Assembly: GCA_013177895.1 (NCBI GenBank)
Contig: JABLXV010000037.1
Coordinates: 1-35,738 of the forward strand
DNA from: Brevinematales bacterium
GTDB lineage: Bacteria > Spirochaetota > Brevinematia > Brevinematales > GWF1-51-8
Direction of reading: 5' to 3'
Length of the DNA: 35,738 nucleotides
Under the pieces are notes generated by a model. The model had not been told where the DNA came from and searched no databases. It saw only the letters and a list, made by a program, of their open reading frames with translations. This document shows positions 23,458 through 31,179 of the stretch, in pieces (within the stretch, counting starts at the first letter, position 1; every line of letters begins with the position of its first letter). Position numbers and translations under genes: made by a program.

Positions 23458-24525
23458 CTATTTTTCGGTTTTATTCGTCGAAACTTCGGGGTGCTCCGCT
23501 TTGTCCTTCCATTTCAAGTAGTAGTCCACCAGTTCCTGTCTAACCTTTGGGTCTTTCAGGTACTGGTTCTTATACTCGTAATGCATGATGTAATTCGTAA
23601 ATTCAGTCTCCAGCTCAGAAAGCGGTTTGTGATAGAACTCGCCCATGAGGATATCGAGGTAATTATCCGGTAACGGGAGGGGTATTTCTTTCCGCATCAT
23701 TTGAAGGAAAGCGTCCAGACCGTACCTTTGAATTAGGTAGCCACAAAAGACGTATGAGTATGAAGCGTAATAATTGAGTATCCATTCGTCCAAACGGCTT
23801 ATCTCTGAACTGTACAAAGTATGCCCGTATCGCAGGCTAAAATCTTTAATAATTATATCAATAGGCTCTATGAATTTTCCTTTTATCGAAAGATCAACAA
23901 GTAATTTCATTTCTTCATCGTACCCGAGTGGCGATTGATTTATTTTTTTCAGCATGGACGGGTAATTCGTATGATAATACATATTTTCAATAATCGAATC
24001 GAAACTATTAGTATTCCCGCAAAGGTATTTATCAATGTATATAAAATGAAAATATCGTGCCCTTCCTTCCGATAAAAAACCGATCTGGTTCAATTTCGAT
24101 ACCGGGAGAATATGCGCCATCTCATGCACGATAACCGAGGGGCTTATAAAACCATCCCATAATACTATAGTAATTTTATCACTCCAGAATTTTCCAGCAC
24201 CCTTAAACGCCGTGCTCTCCGAATCGATCAATTCGATCAGCACCACCTCCGGCAGATTCTCGCCCGACTCCTTCTCGACAAACTTCACCGCCTGTTGGGC
24301 TTGCCGTAATACTAAGAGCACGGTCGCGAAATCCGCCTTGGCGGTGTTCAGTACCGCGAGGGTATGGTTGTCCCATTTGAGGCGGTAGATTGTGTCGTCC
24401 CCGTCCTTCACGGCTTCGAACTTTCCCTCGAGGTCGTGGAATCCCCCGCCCGCGCCGCAGGAAGCAAAAAATAACAATACCGATATCAGCGGCAATAGTA
24501 CTGTGATGCGTTTTCTATCAATCAT
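23458..24525 (-). CDS. Lipoprotein with a peptidase-MA-like HExxH protease domain
   Basis: 355 aa. Lipobox LFFASC (Cys23). The catalytic part has HEMAH (134-138) and a third ligand in FLSEGRARY (Glu153), the HExxH...EG-x-A layout of gluzincin peptidase MA-like enzymes. A long helical C-terminal half follows with the acidic, tyrosine-rich YKNQYLKDPKVRQELVDYYL. It is probably a surface or periplasmic zinc protease; the substrate is unknown. The middle of the gene is AT-rich. It has a separate promoter from the neighbouring YugP-like gene, although the two promoters look alike. Confidence 0.78.
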   Translation of the reverse strand: MIDRKRITVLLPLISVLLFFASCGAGGGFHDLEGKFEAVKDGDDTIYRLKWDNHTLAVLNTAKADFATVLLVLRQAQQAVKFVEKESGENLPEVVLIELIDSESTAFKGAGKFWSDKITIVLWDGFISPSVIVHEMAHILPVSKLNQIGFLSEGRARYFHFIYIDKYLCGNTNSFDSIIENMYYHTNYPSMLKKINQSPLGYDEEMKLLVDLSIKGKFIEPIDIIIKDFSLRYGHTLYSSEISRLDEWILNYYASYSYVFCGYLIQRYGLDAFLQMMRKEIPLPLPDNYLDILMGEFYHKPLSELETEFTNYIMHYEYKNQYLKDPKVRQELVDYYLKWKDKAEHPEVSTNKTEK

Positions 24526-24547
24526 GGTATCCCCCTTTATTCCGTAT

Positions 24548-24575
24548 ATTATACCCCCCGGCGCGGATTTGTAAA
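24548..24575 (-). promoter_or_regulatory. Promoter of the 23458-24525 lipoprotein gene
   Basis: Minus-strand TTTACA (24570-24575), 16 bp, TATAAT (24548-24553). Confidence 0.65.
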
Positions 24576-24673
24576 GCGGATTTTTACACCGGAAACAATC
24601 TTTTTATTTCCCGATTATTCTTATATTATTATATAATATATCATATATTTATAAATAATATTTAACACAATAT

Positions 24674-24702
24674 TTGAAAATTGGTAAAAACCGTATTATA
24701 GT
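24674..24702 (+). promoter_or_regulatory. Promoter of the 24732-25679 gene
   Basis: TTGAAA (24674-24679), 17 bp, TATAGT (24697-24702), preceded by ~70 bp of nearly pure A+T that could act as an UP element. GGAGG (24722-24726) precedes the ATG. Confidence 0.6.
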
Positions 24703-24731
24703 AATCTATCGATTATTAACCGGAGGTTACT

Positions 24732-25679
24732 ATGAAGAAGGGGTTTGTTTTAGTAGCGGGGTTATTCATGCTCCTGTCGTGCGCACCGGCGGTAGAGGAA
24801 GTTGTCCACGGCGTACTGATCGCGGGGAGTGTCAAGGTCGGTTCAAGTACGTACAACGCGGTGTACTGGGATAACGGGGTGATGCATGCGCTGGACAGCA
24901 GGGACTCCTTTGTTTATCATTCGTTTCGCGACGGATCGGATTTATATGTTCTGGGATATTATTATGATTCCGTCGGCGAGAGGCATTATGGCTACTGGAA
25001 AAATGGGGCCTTCTTTCCGCTGGGTTTTACGTTTTCATCGGTTAAAAAAATCGCGGTTGCTGACGGAACGGTGTACGTTTCGGGTAAACTGACGAATACT
25101 TCCGCGGGTTATTGGGAAAACGGCGTCTATCACAATCTCTACTCATCGAATCATTATTATATGCAGGCAATCGGAATAGCGGTCTCGGGAACAAATATCG
25201 CGGTTGTCGGAAATACTAATTTTCTCAACTCAAAGGGATATTGGCTGAATTCGGCCTACCATGAAGTAACCAATATTACAGGATGGTATTACCCCTATTT
25301 TACCGGAGATGTTCTGAAAATTCTTTGCAGTACGAACAATAACGAACTCGGTTACCTCGAAAACGGGGTATATACAACTCTCATCGCTACAAACTTCTAC
25401 CCGCAATCGGTCGATGTCTACGGAACGAACGTTTACATCAGCGGATATATCTCGGACGGTTCAATATCAAAGCCTTATTATTTGAAGAACGGCGTACTCA
25501 TCAGCCTGAACTGTTCCTATTCGAACGGTATTGTCGGAAAGGCCATCATGTATAATAACGAAATCTATTTCGCGGGATGTTTTGGCAACAGTACCGTGAA
25601 TGCCTGCTACTGGAAAGCCGGCGGGACAAGCATCGTTCTCGACACACGTGAGTCATTCGCCGAAGTACTCAACAATTAA
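24732..25679 (+). CDS. Repeat lipoprotein (beta-propeller-like)
   Basis: 315 aa. Lipobox LFMLLSC (Cys17). The mature protein is built of ~6 repeats of about 45 residues with the marker (Y/W)W-x-NG-(V/A)-x-x-x-L: AVYWDNGVMHAL, GYWKNGAFFPL, GYWENGVYHNL, GYWLNSAYHEV, GYLENGVYTTL and PYYLKNGVLISL. Each is followed by a variable strand such as VYVSGK, NIAVVGN or VYISGY. The repeats suggest a six-bladed closed propeller; no catalytic residues are seen. It has its own promoter and a terminator just after the stop, so it is expressed alone. Function is not recognised. Confidence 0.75.
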   Translation: MKKGFVLVAGLFMLLSCAPAVEEVVHGVLIAGSVKVGSSTYNAVYWDNGVMHALDSRDSFVYHSFRDGSDLYVLGYYYDSVGERHYGYWKNGAFFPLGFTFSSVKKIAVADGTVYVSGKLTNTSAGYWENGVYHNLYSSNHYYMQAIGIAVSGTNIAVVGNTNFLNSKGYWLNSAYHEVTNITGWYYPYFTGDVLKILCSTNNNELGYLENGVYTTLIATNFYPQSVDVYGTNVYISGYISDGSISKPYYLKNGVLISLNCSYSNGIVGKAIMYNNEIYFAGCFGNSTVNACYWKAGGTSIVLDTRESFAEVLNN

Positions 25680-25689
25680 ACCTTTTCAG

Positions 25690-25717
25690 GGGGCTTATAG
25701 CAATAACTATACGCCCC
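25690..25717 (+). terminator. Terminator of the repeat lipoprotein gene
   Basis: GGGGCTTATAG (25690-25700) pairs with CTATACGCCCC (25707-25717), one mismatch, 6-nt loop, followed by TATTCTTTC. The U-run is imperfect. Confidence 0.6.
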
Positions 25718-25818
25718 TATTCTTTCACTTACCCCCCCACATTCTCCGATAGGTTTACCCGTAAAATTTACTTATTCCTCGAAACGTGTTAATATTACTA
25801 AAACCACGGGAGAAGACT

Positions 25819-26286
25819 ATGCCGCTCGAACCGACGTTAAAACCGGGCGATGTCGCGCCGGATTTCATACTGAAGGATCAGGACGGGAAGGAAACCGCGC
25901 TTTCGTCGATGCGGGGTAAGAAGGCGCTGCTGTCGTTCCACCCGCTCGCGTTCACGGGGGTCTGCGAGATCCAGATGCGGACGCTCGAACTCAAGTTCGC
26001 CGCGCTCGCGGAGCTGAACACCGTAGCGTTCGGCATCAGCGTGGACAGCGTGCCGTGCAAGAAGGCGTGGGCGGATGCGATGGGGATGACGCGCACCCGC
26101 ATGCTCGCGGACTTCTGGCCCCACGGCGAGGTCGCGAAAAAATACGGGGTGTTTGTCGAGAGCGCGGGGTTCTCCGGCCGGGTGAACATCGTGATCGACG
26201 AGAACGGGAATATCGCGATGGTGAAGGTGTACGATAAGCCCGAAATCCCCGATATCGAGGCCGTGCTGAAGTTCCTGAAGGGGTAA
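25819..26286 (+). CDS. Peroxiredoxin (AhpE/Bcp-like)
   Basis: 155 aa thiol peroxidase reducing H2O2 or organic peroxides. KPGDVAPDFILKDQDGKE is the usual redoxin start. The active site is FHPLAFTGVCEIQMR with peroxidatic Cys49 (P-x-x-x-T-x-x-C) and the arginine expected further on in SAGFSGRVNIVID. Cys80 in DSVPCKKAW is the likely resolving cysteine, as in AhpE/PrxQ types. Start ATG 25819 has a GGGAG at 6 nt; the longer frame from 25786 has none. It ends directly against the convergent DUF454 gene. Confidence 0.92.
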   Translation: MPLEPTLKPGDVAPDFILKDQDGKETALSSMRGKKALLSFHPLAFTGVCEIQMRTLELKFAALAELNTVAFGISVDSVPCKKAWADAMGMTRTRMLADFWPHGEVAKKYGVFVESAGFSGRVNIVIDENGNIAMVKVYDKPEIPDIEAVLKFLKG

Positions 26287-26649
26287 CTAGTCCTCTTTAT
26301 AGGTGGGAATCCTGAGAAGGACTATCGTCCCGGTAATACCCGCCGCCGCCACTATCCCGCGTACGATCCAGTTATCGATCAGGAACATGGATATCCCGAT
26401 CATCGTCCACATCATCGAAATCGATATGACTTTATATTTCAGGCGGATTGCCTTCCGTTCGCGGTACTCCCGGATATATTTCCCGAATACCTTATGATTG
26501 ATAAGCCAGTTATGCAGGCGTTCCGAACTCTTCGCGTACAACGATACCGCGAGCAGGAGAAAGGGCGTTGTCGGCAGGCCGGGAATAAATATCCCGACTA
26601 CCCCGGTTGCCAACGACAGGCTTCCCAGCGTAATATAGAGTATTTTTAT
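26287..26649 (-). CDS. DUF454 (YbaN) inner-membrane protein, apparent AUA start
   Basis: 120 aa with three hydrophobic helices. GIFIPGLPTTPFLLLAVSLY is the DUF454 hallmark and the tail RIPTYKED is typical. Homologues begin about ten residues before the first glycine-rich helix. In frame that position is an ATA codon (26647-26649) giving (M)KILYITLGSLSLATG, with a clean SD AAGGGG (26656-26661) six nt upstream. A TTG at 26613 is the first conventional start but would cut the first helix and has no SD. Either AUA initiation or a one-base sequence error is likely. The peroxiredoxin stop and this stop are abutting (TAA|CTA). Confidence 0.78.
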   Translation of the reverse strand: MKILYITLGSLSLATGVVGIFIPGLPTTPFLLLAVSLYAKSSERLHNWLINHKVFGKYIREYRERKAIRLKYKVISISMMWTMIGISMFLIDNWIVRGIVAAAGITGTIVLLRIPTYKED

Positions 26650-26727
26650 GGATTTCCCCTTAAATATTCATATACAAATAATATGATATATTAACAGGAT
26701 TCGCGGGATAAGTCAAACTGTAGAAGA

Positions 26728-27306
26728 TTATTTCCCTTTCGGCCAGAACATCCCGACCTTCCGGGTATACTCCACATACTTCTCGCCGAAGCGGATCGAA
26801 AGGTCGTTCTCCTCGAGCACGTTGAACGCGACGAACACGGGTATCCACACGATCGAGTAGATCAGCAGGGTGAGGCTGTTCAGGATCATCGCGGCGCCGA
26901 ACCACATCAGCATCTCGCCGAGCGACTGGGGATGCCGCATGAATCGATAGATACCGCCGTACATCGCGGAGTCCTTCGACGGGCGCGCGGCCTCGGCCCC
27001 GGCGTGCATGATACCCACCATCATCAGCGCGAATGTCGCCGCGGTGAACACGCTCCCGATAACGATGAGGACTGTCGGCTCGGAGGATAGCCGGATATTC
27101 AGCTTATCGCCGAACGGGAAAAGGATATATCCCGCGACAACGGCCATCTCGAATACCATCGCGAGTATCCGCATCCTCCCGCAGAACTTGTACGCCTCCT
27201 CGCCCATCCGTTTTTCAAGCGATGCGGGCTGGATGCTGATCATATACAACACTGTGAACAGGAACGACCCGAAAATAATCATCATCATACTGATTTCGCC
27301 GGTCAT
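26728..27306 (-). CDS. Isoprenylcysteine carboxyl methyltransferase-like membrane protein
   Basis: 192 aa with about five membrane helices. The C-terminal half has the ICMT/PEMT-type SAM-binding pattern YGGIYRFMRHPQSLGEMLMW (RHP-x-x-x-G) followed by a helix pair and VLEENDLSIRFGEKYVEY (E-E-x-x-L-x-x-x-F-G-x-x-Y-x-x-Y). It would methylate a small lipophilic or lipid-like acceptor at the membrane; bacterial substrates are rarely known. Of two adjacent ATGs, the second (27306) is taken since it is 5 nt from the GGGGG. It is 11 bp downstream of the Nudix gene's stop and is co-transcribed with it. Confidence 0.82.
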   Translation of the reverse strand: MTGEISMMMIIFGSFLFTVLYMISIQPASLEKRMGEEAYKFCGRMRILAMVFEMAVVAGYILFPFGDKLNIRLSSEPTVLIVIGSVFTAATFALMMVGIMHAGAEAARPSKDSAMYGGIYRFMRHPQSLGEMLMWFGAAMILNSLTLLIYSIVWIPVFVAFNVLEENDLSIRFGEKYVEYTRKVGMFWPKGK

Positions 27307-27317
27307 CATTGCCCCCT

Positions 27318-27752
27318 TTATAAATCGTACATTTTCCTGATGCCCGCCCAATCGATATGCGTCAAATCGGTACGCACCATATCGATCACCCTGTGGAGGT
27401 TCAGTTCGGTTTCGTCGATCCATGCGTAACGGGAATGCTCCGCGGACAGGGTTACCGACGGGTCGTCCGTGCGGCAGAGGTAGGTTACCCCGACCGTCTG
27501 TTCGTTCTCACGCGGGAAATAGGTCCACGCGAATAGCACGGTAAGTATCTCGAGGGGGTGCACCCCTGTTTCCTCGCGCACCTCGCGCCTCAGCGCGTCC
27601 TCGGGGGTCTCGCCGAACTCCATCCGTCCGCCGGGCATTTCCATCAGCCCCGCCCTGTCGCGCGCGCCCTCGCCGCGTTCGATCAGCAGAAATTTCCCCC
27701 GGCAGAACAATAACGCCTTTACCGCCGCGTGGAATATCTTCTCGCTATCCAT
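27318..27752 (-). CDS. Nudix hydrolase
   Basis: 144 aa MutT-like pyrophosphohydrolase. Nudix box: GGRMEFGETPEDALRREV and REETGV, G-x5-E-x7-REV-REETGV, complete. It is preceded by KALLFCRGKFLLIERGEG and followed by the outer-substrate strand VTYLCR. It cleaves nucleoside diphosphate derivatives to remove damaged or signalling nucleotides; exact substrate is unknown. Followed directly by the ICMT-like gene. Start ATG 27752. Confidence 0.9.
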   Translation of the reverse strand: MDSEKIFHAAVKALLFCRGKFLLIERGEGARDRAGLMEMPGGRMEFGETPEDALRREVREETGVHPLEILTVLFAWTYFPRENEQTVGVTYLCRTDDPSVTLSAEHSRYAWIDETELNLHRVIDMVRTDLTHIDWAGIRKMYDL

Positions 27753-27848
27753 AATTTATCCTTATATTTGAGGAATTATCACCGATTTGGAGTTGAAATT
27801 CATCCGCCATCCTTATGTGCTCCGCATTTCTTCCGAGCAGGACGGAAA

Positions 27849-28110
27849 CCTCGATACATCCCGCTTTTCACGCGGGACACTCGGTTTCCGGCTGTTGGCT
27901 GTTTGTATTTTGCCTTTTTACACCGCCTCTATGCCGCGTTTCTTCTGAGCAAAATGGTAAAAACACCGTTGTTCGACCGAAGGAAGTTACGGCGTTTTCC
28001 GTTTTGCGACCCTTCTTCCCTGAAGCGGCATCATTGCGGGCGGGCGCTTGTCCCGCGCTCCTCGCGGGATTCTTTGAACACTTTCTTTCCCCTGCCGGAA
28101 AGAAAGTGTT
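27849..28110 (-). repeat. Dispersed composite repeat, copy C
   Basis: Occupies the gene-free 27753-28344 stretch, in the opposite orientation to copies A and B. Hairpin: AACACTTTCTTTCC (28077-28090), loop of 6, GGAAAGAAAGTGTT (28097-28110). Next is a TCCCGCG/CGCGGGA stem (28051-28069) and GACAAGCGCC, as in copy B. Further on are CATAGAGGCGGT (27922-27933), AAAGGCAAAA, ACAGCC and CCGAGTGTCCCGC...GCGGGATGTATCGAGG (27849-27884), as in copy A. So it shares one half with each of the others, with the blocks in a different order. Confidence 0.65.
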
Positions 28111-28189
28111 ATACTCCCCGTCCGAAATCTATAATATATTTTTCTATGGATTATTACATTATGGTGACGTTGGAATATTGCAGGATTGC

Positions 28190-28216
28190 GTCATCCTTCG
28201 GCAGGCTCAGGATGAC
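28190..28216. repeat. GTCATCCT / AGGATGAC hairpin repeat
   Basis: Perfect 8-bp arms at 28190-28197 and 28209-28216 around TCGGCAGGCTC. Downstream, GATGTCACCCTGAGCCAATC repeats the theme. Such GTCATYCTGAGC sequences are common as dispersed intergenic repeats in many bacteria. Confidence 0.45.
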
Positions 28217-28344
28217 AATACCCGGACACTGAGCGTAGCCGATGTCACCCTGAGCCAATCGAAGGGCTACACCCCCTGCATCTCACGGGCATGCACTTGT
28301 CTTCTGCAAATGCAGAGAATACCGAAGGGGTTATCAGATGTGCT

Positions 28345-28992
28345 TTAAAGTAACTCATTTCCAAATTGTTCAAGAATCTTGTCAATAAGAAGATTTGGAT
28401 ATCTATAGAGAATAATATTAGATATCCAATAACTTGAAAGACAAAGTTCTTTCTCAAGTTTAACGCTTATTGCATAAATTAAATTTTCCTTATCAAAAAA
28501 GTACTCTTTCTTATAAAAATCGATGTTCTTTTCAATGTGTTTTAATACATATTCATTAAAAATCCAGTCTGGTAGTAAAAGGAAGCTAGCAACATTACGA
28601 GCTTGTTGTTCCTGTATTTTATATTCCTCATCGTTTTTCCCGTTTTTCACCCTTATAGAATCCTCTAGCGTTTTTGCTTTATCATAGAGGTAGGAATGAA
28701 TTAGGATATGTGCCAATTCTTCAGCAAGTGTAGCCCGATAATAAATTTCATCTTTTTCACCCATCCAATGATCATAATCGATCGCTATATCGAAACCGTC
28801 AATTGTTTTTAATACTACACCTTTTGTTCTGAATCTTTTTCGCAGATCGTGAATCCCGATAATATTATGCCCCGCAATATCAATCATAATTTCAATATCT
28901 AAAGGTAAGTCTGTACAATTATTCATCCCGACCTTTTCTATAAAAGCATATGCGGTGCGTCGGTAATCTTCGTATGACATCTTTCTAATCAA
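28345..28992 (-). CDS. ImmA/IrrE-like protein with altered metal motif
   Basis: 215 aa, AT-rich, paired with the upstream XRE gene. The core ATLAEELAHILIH aligns with the H-E-x-x-H of ImmA/IrrE proteases but begins with Glu (E-E-L-A-H). The downstream EQQARNVASFLLLPDW is the typical 'A-x-x-FA-x-x-LLLP' helix. ImmA-type enzymes cleave the cognate XRE repressor to switch genes on under stress; the missing first His may weaken or remove metal binding. The TTG start is taken because AGGAGG lies 6 nt upstream; the ATG four codons on is farther away. The gap between the genes is 19 bp. Confidence 0.8.
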   Translation of the reverse strand: MIRKMSYEDYRRTAYAFIEKVGMNNCTDLPLDIEIMIDIAGHNIIGIHDLRKRFRTKGVVLKTIDGFDIAIDYDHWMGEKDEIYYRATLAEELAHILIHSYLYDKAKTLEDSIRVKNGKNDEEYKIQEQQARNVASFLLLPDWIFNEYVLKHIEKNIDFYKKEYFFDKENLIYAISVKLEKELCLSSYWISNIILYRYPNLLIDKILEQFGNELL

Positions 28993-29011
28993 AGATACCC
29001 TCCTTAAACCT

Positions 29012-29371
29012 TCAATATTCTCTATTAATAAGTTCTGTTAAATCTTTAATTTCTTGGTCAGTCAATTTTTTATTGTTTATTGTTCTTAACAAAATTGGAA
29101 TAGCTCTATTCTCTTTAAGTTCATTTTTTATATCGTTCGGATATTCCCCGTTTTCAGCTGCAGAAAGATCACGAAATTTCGTCTCTTGCTCGCCTGATAC
29201 TTTTAACGCTTCAATTAATTTGTTTAAAATATCTGCTTTTTGAGGAGCAGGACTTACCGATCTTTCCACCCTTGAAAGATAAGCAGCGTCTATTCCGGTT
29301 GTTTTCGCTAATCGTCTGAGTGTTATTTCATTTTCGAGTCGAATTAATTTTAAATATTCCCCAAATTTCAT
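29012..29371 (-). CDS. XRE-family repressor
   Basis: 119 aa. Helix-turn-helix at ~8-62: GEYLKLIRLENEITLRRLAK and TGIDAAYLSRVERSVSPAPQ, the standard Cro/C1-type pattern. The C-terminal half is helical and charged, suited to dimerisation or recognition by the ImmA-like partner. SD AGGAGG sits before the ATG. A 23-bp dyad at 29395-29417 just upstream is the likely operator. Together with the 28345 gene it forms a regulator/protease unit like those of mobile elements and XRE-COG2856 (RES/ImmA-type) modules, but no phage or conjugative genes adjoin. Confidence 0.88.
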   Translation of the reverse strand: MKFGEYLKLIRLENEITLRRLAKTTGIDAAYLSRVERSVSPAPQKADILNKLIEALKVSGEQETKFRDLSAAENGEYPNDIKNELKENRAIPILLRTINNKKLTDQEIKDLTELINREY

Positions 29372-29394
29372 AATAGCCTCCTTTTAATCTTTAT

Positions 29395-29417
29395 ATGTTG
29401 TAATTGTACTACAACAT
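29395..29417. promoter_or_regulatory. Operator of the XRE/ImmA operon
   Basis: Perfect inverted repeat ATGTTGTA (29395-29402), 7-bp centre ATTGTAC, TACAACAT (29410-29417), 24 bp upstream of the XRE start codon, in the probable promoter. Confidence 0.6.
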
Positions 29418-29484
29418 TCTAAAAAAAGCAAGAGGTTTGATGAATATTTTATCAGATTAACCTTCCCTCTGCGAAGGGTCTCAT

Positions 29485-31179
29485 TCACTTCCCCGCAAGC
29501 ATTTCCCGCGCGTGCGCCATAGACGTGTCGGTCTCGCCGCCGAGCATCCGCGCCACCTCGTTCACACGCTCCGCGTCCTCGAGCCGCCGCACCTGCGTAA
29601 ACGTTTTCCCGTCCCGCACGTCCTTCGCGACATAGTAATGCGCGTTCGACTTCGCCGCGATCTGAGGGAGATGCGTGATGACGATTAACTGCCGGGAGCG
29701 CGCGAGTTCGCGTATCTTCTCCGCGACATGATTGGCGGTCACTCCGCCGATACCGACATCGATCTCGTCGAATATCAGGGTCTCGATGGAATCGTTGCCC
29801 GCGAGGATGGATTTGAGCGCGAGCATGACGCGCGATATTTCGCCGCCCGACGCGATCTTGCGCAGGGGCTTGGGTTCCTCGCCGGGGTTCGGCGATATCA
29901 TAAATTCCACGTAATCGATGCCCGCGAGCCCTACCTTGACCGCGCGGTCGTTGATACGGATCGGGCTGGCTTCGTCCTTGATATAGCTGATCCCCGCGAT
30001 AAACTCCGATTTCTCCATCCCGAGGAAGGCGAGTTCGGTCTTTACCGCGAGCGCGAGCTTTTTCCCCGCGTCCTGACGTTTCCGCGAGAGTTCGAGGCAT
30101 GCGTCGATCAGGCGGCGCTTGACGTCCGCGATCTCCTTGTCGATCTTCCCGATCTCCGCCGCGCGGTTCTCGAAACGCCCGAGCTTCGCCGAGCATTCCG
30201 CGCAGTACGCGTTCAGTTCCGCGATCGACTGCATCCTGTATTTTCGCTTGAGGTCTTTTATCAGTTCGAGACGGTCGGTCAGGCCGTCCATCTTCCCGGT
30301 GTCGTAATCGACTTCGTCCATATACTCGGAGACCAGTTTGACCGCCTCGCCCACCTGCGCGGACGCGTTCTCCAGAATCTCCGCGAGCTCGGCGTACTTC
30401 GGGTCAATCCCGCTGATCGGGTTCAGGTCGCCGAGCGCCTTCGCGAGCCGCCCGCTCACCGACAACTCCTCCTGGTAGAGTTTGCCGTACGCCCCGTTCA
30501 GCGCGGTCTGTATCTGCTCGGCGTGCTCCATCCGCTTGAGCTGTTCGGCGAGTTCTTCCTCTTCCCCGTCGGCGAGCTTCGCTAATGTAATATCCTTCAC
30601 CGCGGTATCCCAGTACACCTTCTCTTCTGCGAGCTTTTTCTCGTCGATCTCGAGCTCCGCCTTCGCCGCGAGTTTCGCGTTCAGTTCGGCGTAGATCACG
30701 CCGGTCTTCCGGCGGTCGTCCCATAGTCCGCCGTAGGAGTCGAGGATATCGATATGCACCTTCTGCTGGAGAAGGAGCTGGTGGTCGTGCTGGCCGTGGA
30801 TATCGAGGAGCCATTGCCCGATCTCGGATATCCGCGTCAAGGTCTCCTGCATCCCGTTGACAAACGCGCGGCTCTTGCCGCCGTCGGCGGCTACCTCCCG
30901 GCGGATAATCAGCCCCTCCGACGCGTCGATATTCATCTCGGCGAGCCGTTCGCGGGTATAGGCGTCGTTCACGGTAAACGATGCTTCGATCACGGCGCGG
31001 TCGCTCCCGGTACGGATGACCGCCGAGTCGCCCTTTTCGCCTAAAAGCAGGCCGAGCGCCCCCACGATAATGGATTTCCCCGCGCCGGTCTCCCCGGTAA
31101 ACGCGTGAAATCCCGTACCGAAGTCCAGTTCCAACGTATCGATAATGGCATAGTTTTTAATAAAAATCCTGTCGATCAT
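29485..31179 (-). CDS. recN: DNA repair protein RecN
   Basis: 564 aa SMC-like ATPase acting early in double-strand break repair. Walker A GETGAGKS (29-36) in FHAFTGETGAGKSIIVG, a long central coiled coil, then ASGGEISRVMLALKSIL and Walker B LIFDEIDVGIGG, ending with QLIVITHLPQIAAKS. All conserved. The ATG at 31179 overlaps the nadK stop by 4 bp (ATGA) and is 2 nt after GGAAGG; an in-frame ATG at 31188 has no SD. It is the last gene of the string. nadK-recN linkage is common in bacteria. Confidence 0.96.
   Translation of the reverse strand: MIDRIFIKNYAIIDTLELDFGTGFHAFTGETGAGKSIIVGALGLLLGEKGDSAVIRTGSDRAVIEASFTVNDAYTRERLAEMNIDASEGLIIRREVAADGGKSRAFVNGMQETLTRISEIGQWLLDIHGQHDHQLLLQQKVHIDILDSYGGLWDDRRKTGVIYAELNAKLAAKAELEIDEKKLAEEKVYWDTAVKDITLAKLADGEEEELAEQLKRMEHAEQIQTALNGAYGKLYQEELSVSGRLAKALGDLNPISGIDPKYAELAEILENASAQVGEAVKLVSEYMDEVDYDTGKMDGLTDRLELIKDLKRKYRMQSIAELNAYCAECSAKLGRFENRAAEIGKIDKEIADVKRRLIDACLELSRKRQDAGKKLALAVKTELAFLGMEKSEFIAGISYIKDEASPIRINDRAVKVGLAGIDYVEFMISPNPGEEPKPLRKIASGGEISRVMLALKSILAGNDSIETLIFDEIDVGIGGVTANHVAEKIRELARSRQLIVITHLPQIAAKSNAHYYVAKDVRDGKTFTQVRRLEDAERVNEVARMLGGETDTSMAHAREMLAGK

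Noticed and set aside
24600-24671. AT-rich block as a replication origin
   Set aside because: No DnaA boxes (TTATCCACA) or dnaA/dnaN nearby. It sits right before a promoter and fits an UP element.
7767-28110. CRISPR array
   Set aside because: The repeats are few, far apart, built from inverted arms and lack regular spacers. No cas gene is seen.
27729-28348. 167- and 177-codon frames over the 27.8-28.3 kb gap
   Set aside because: They cross the hairpin and repeat blocks shared with copies A and B, have no SD and overlap each other.
29430-29484. CCTTC/GAAGG hairpin after recN as terminator
   Set aside because: The stem is only 5 bp and has no U-run.
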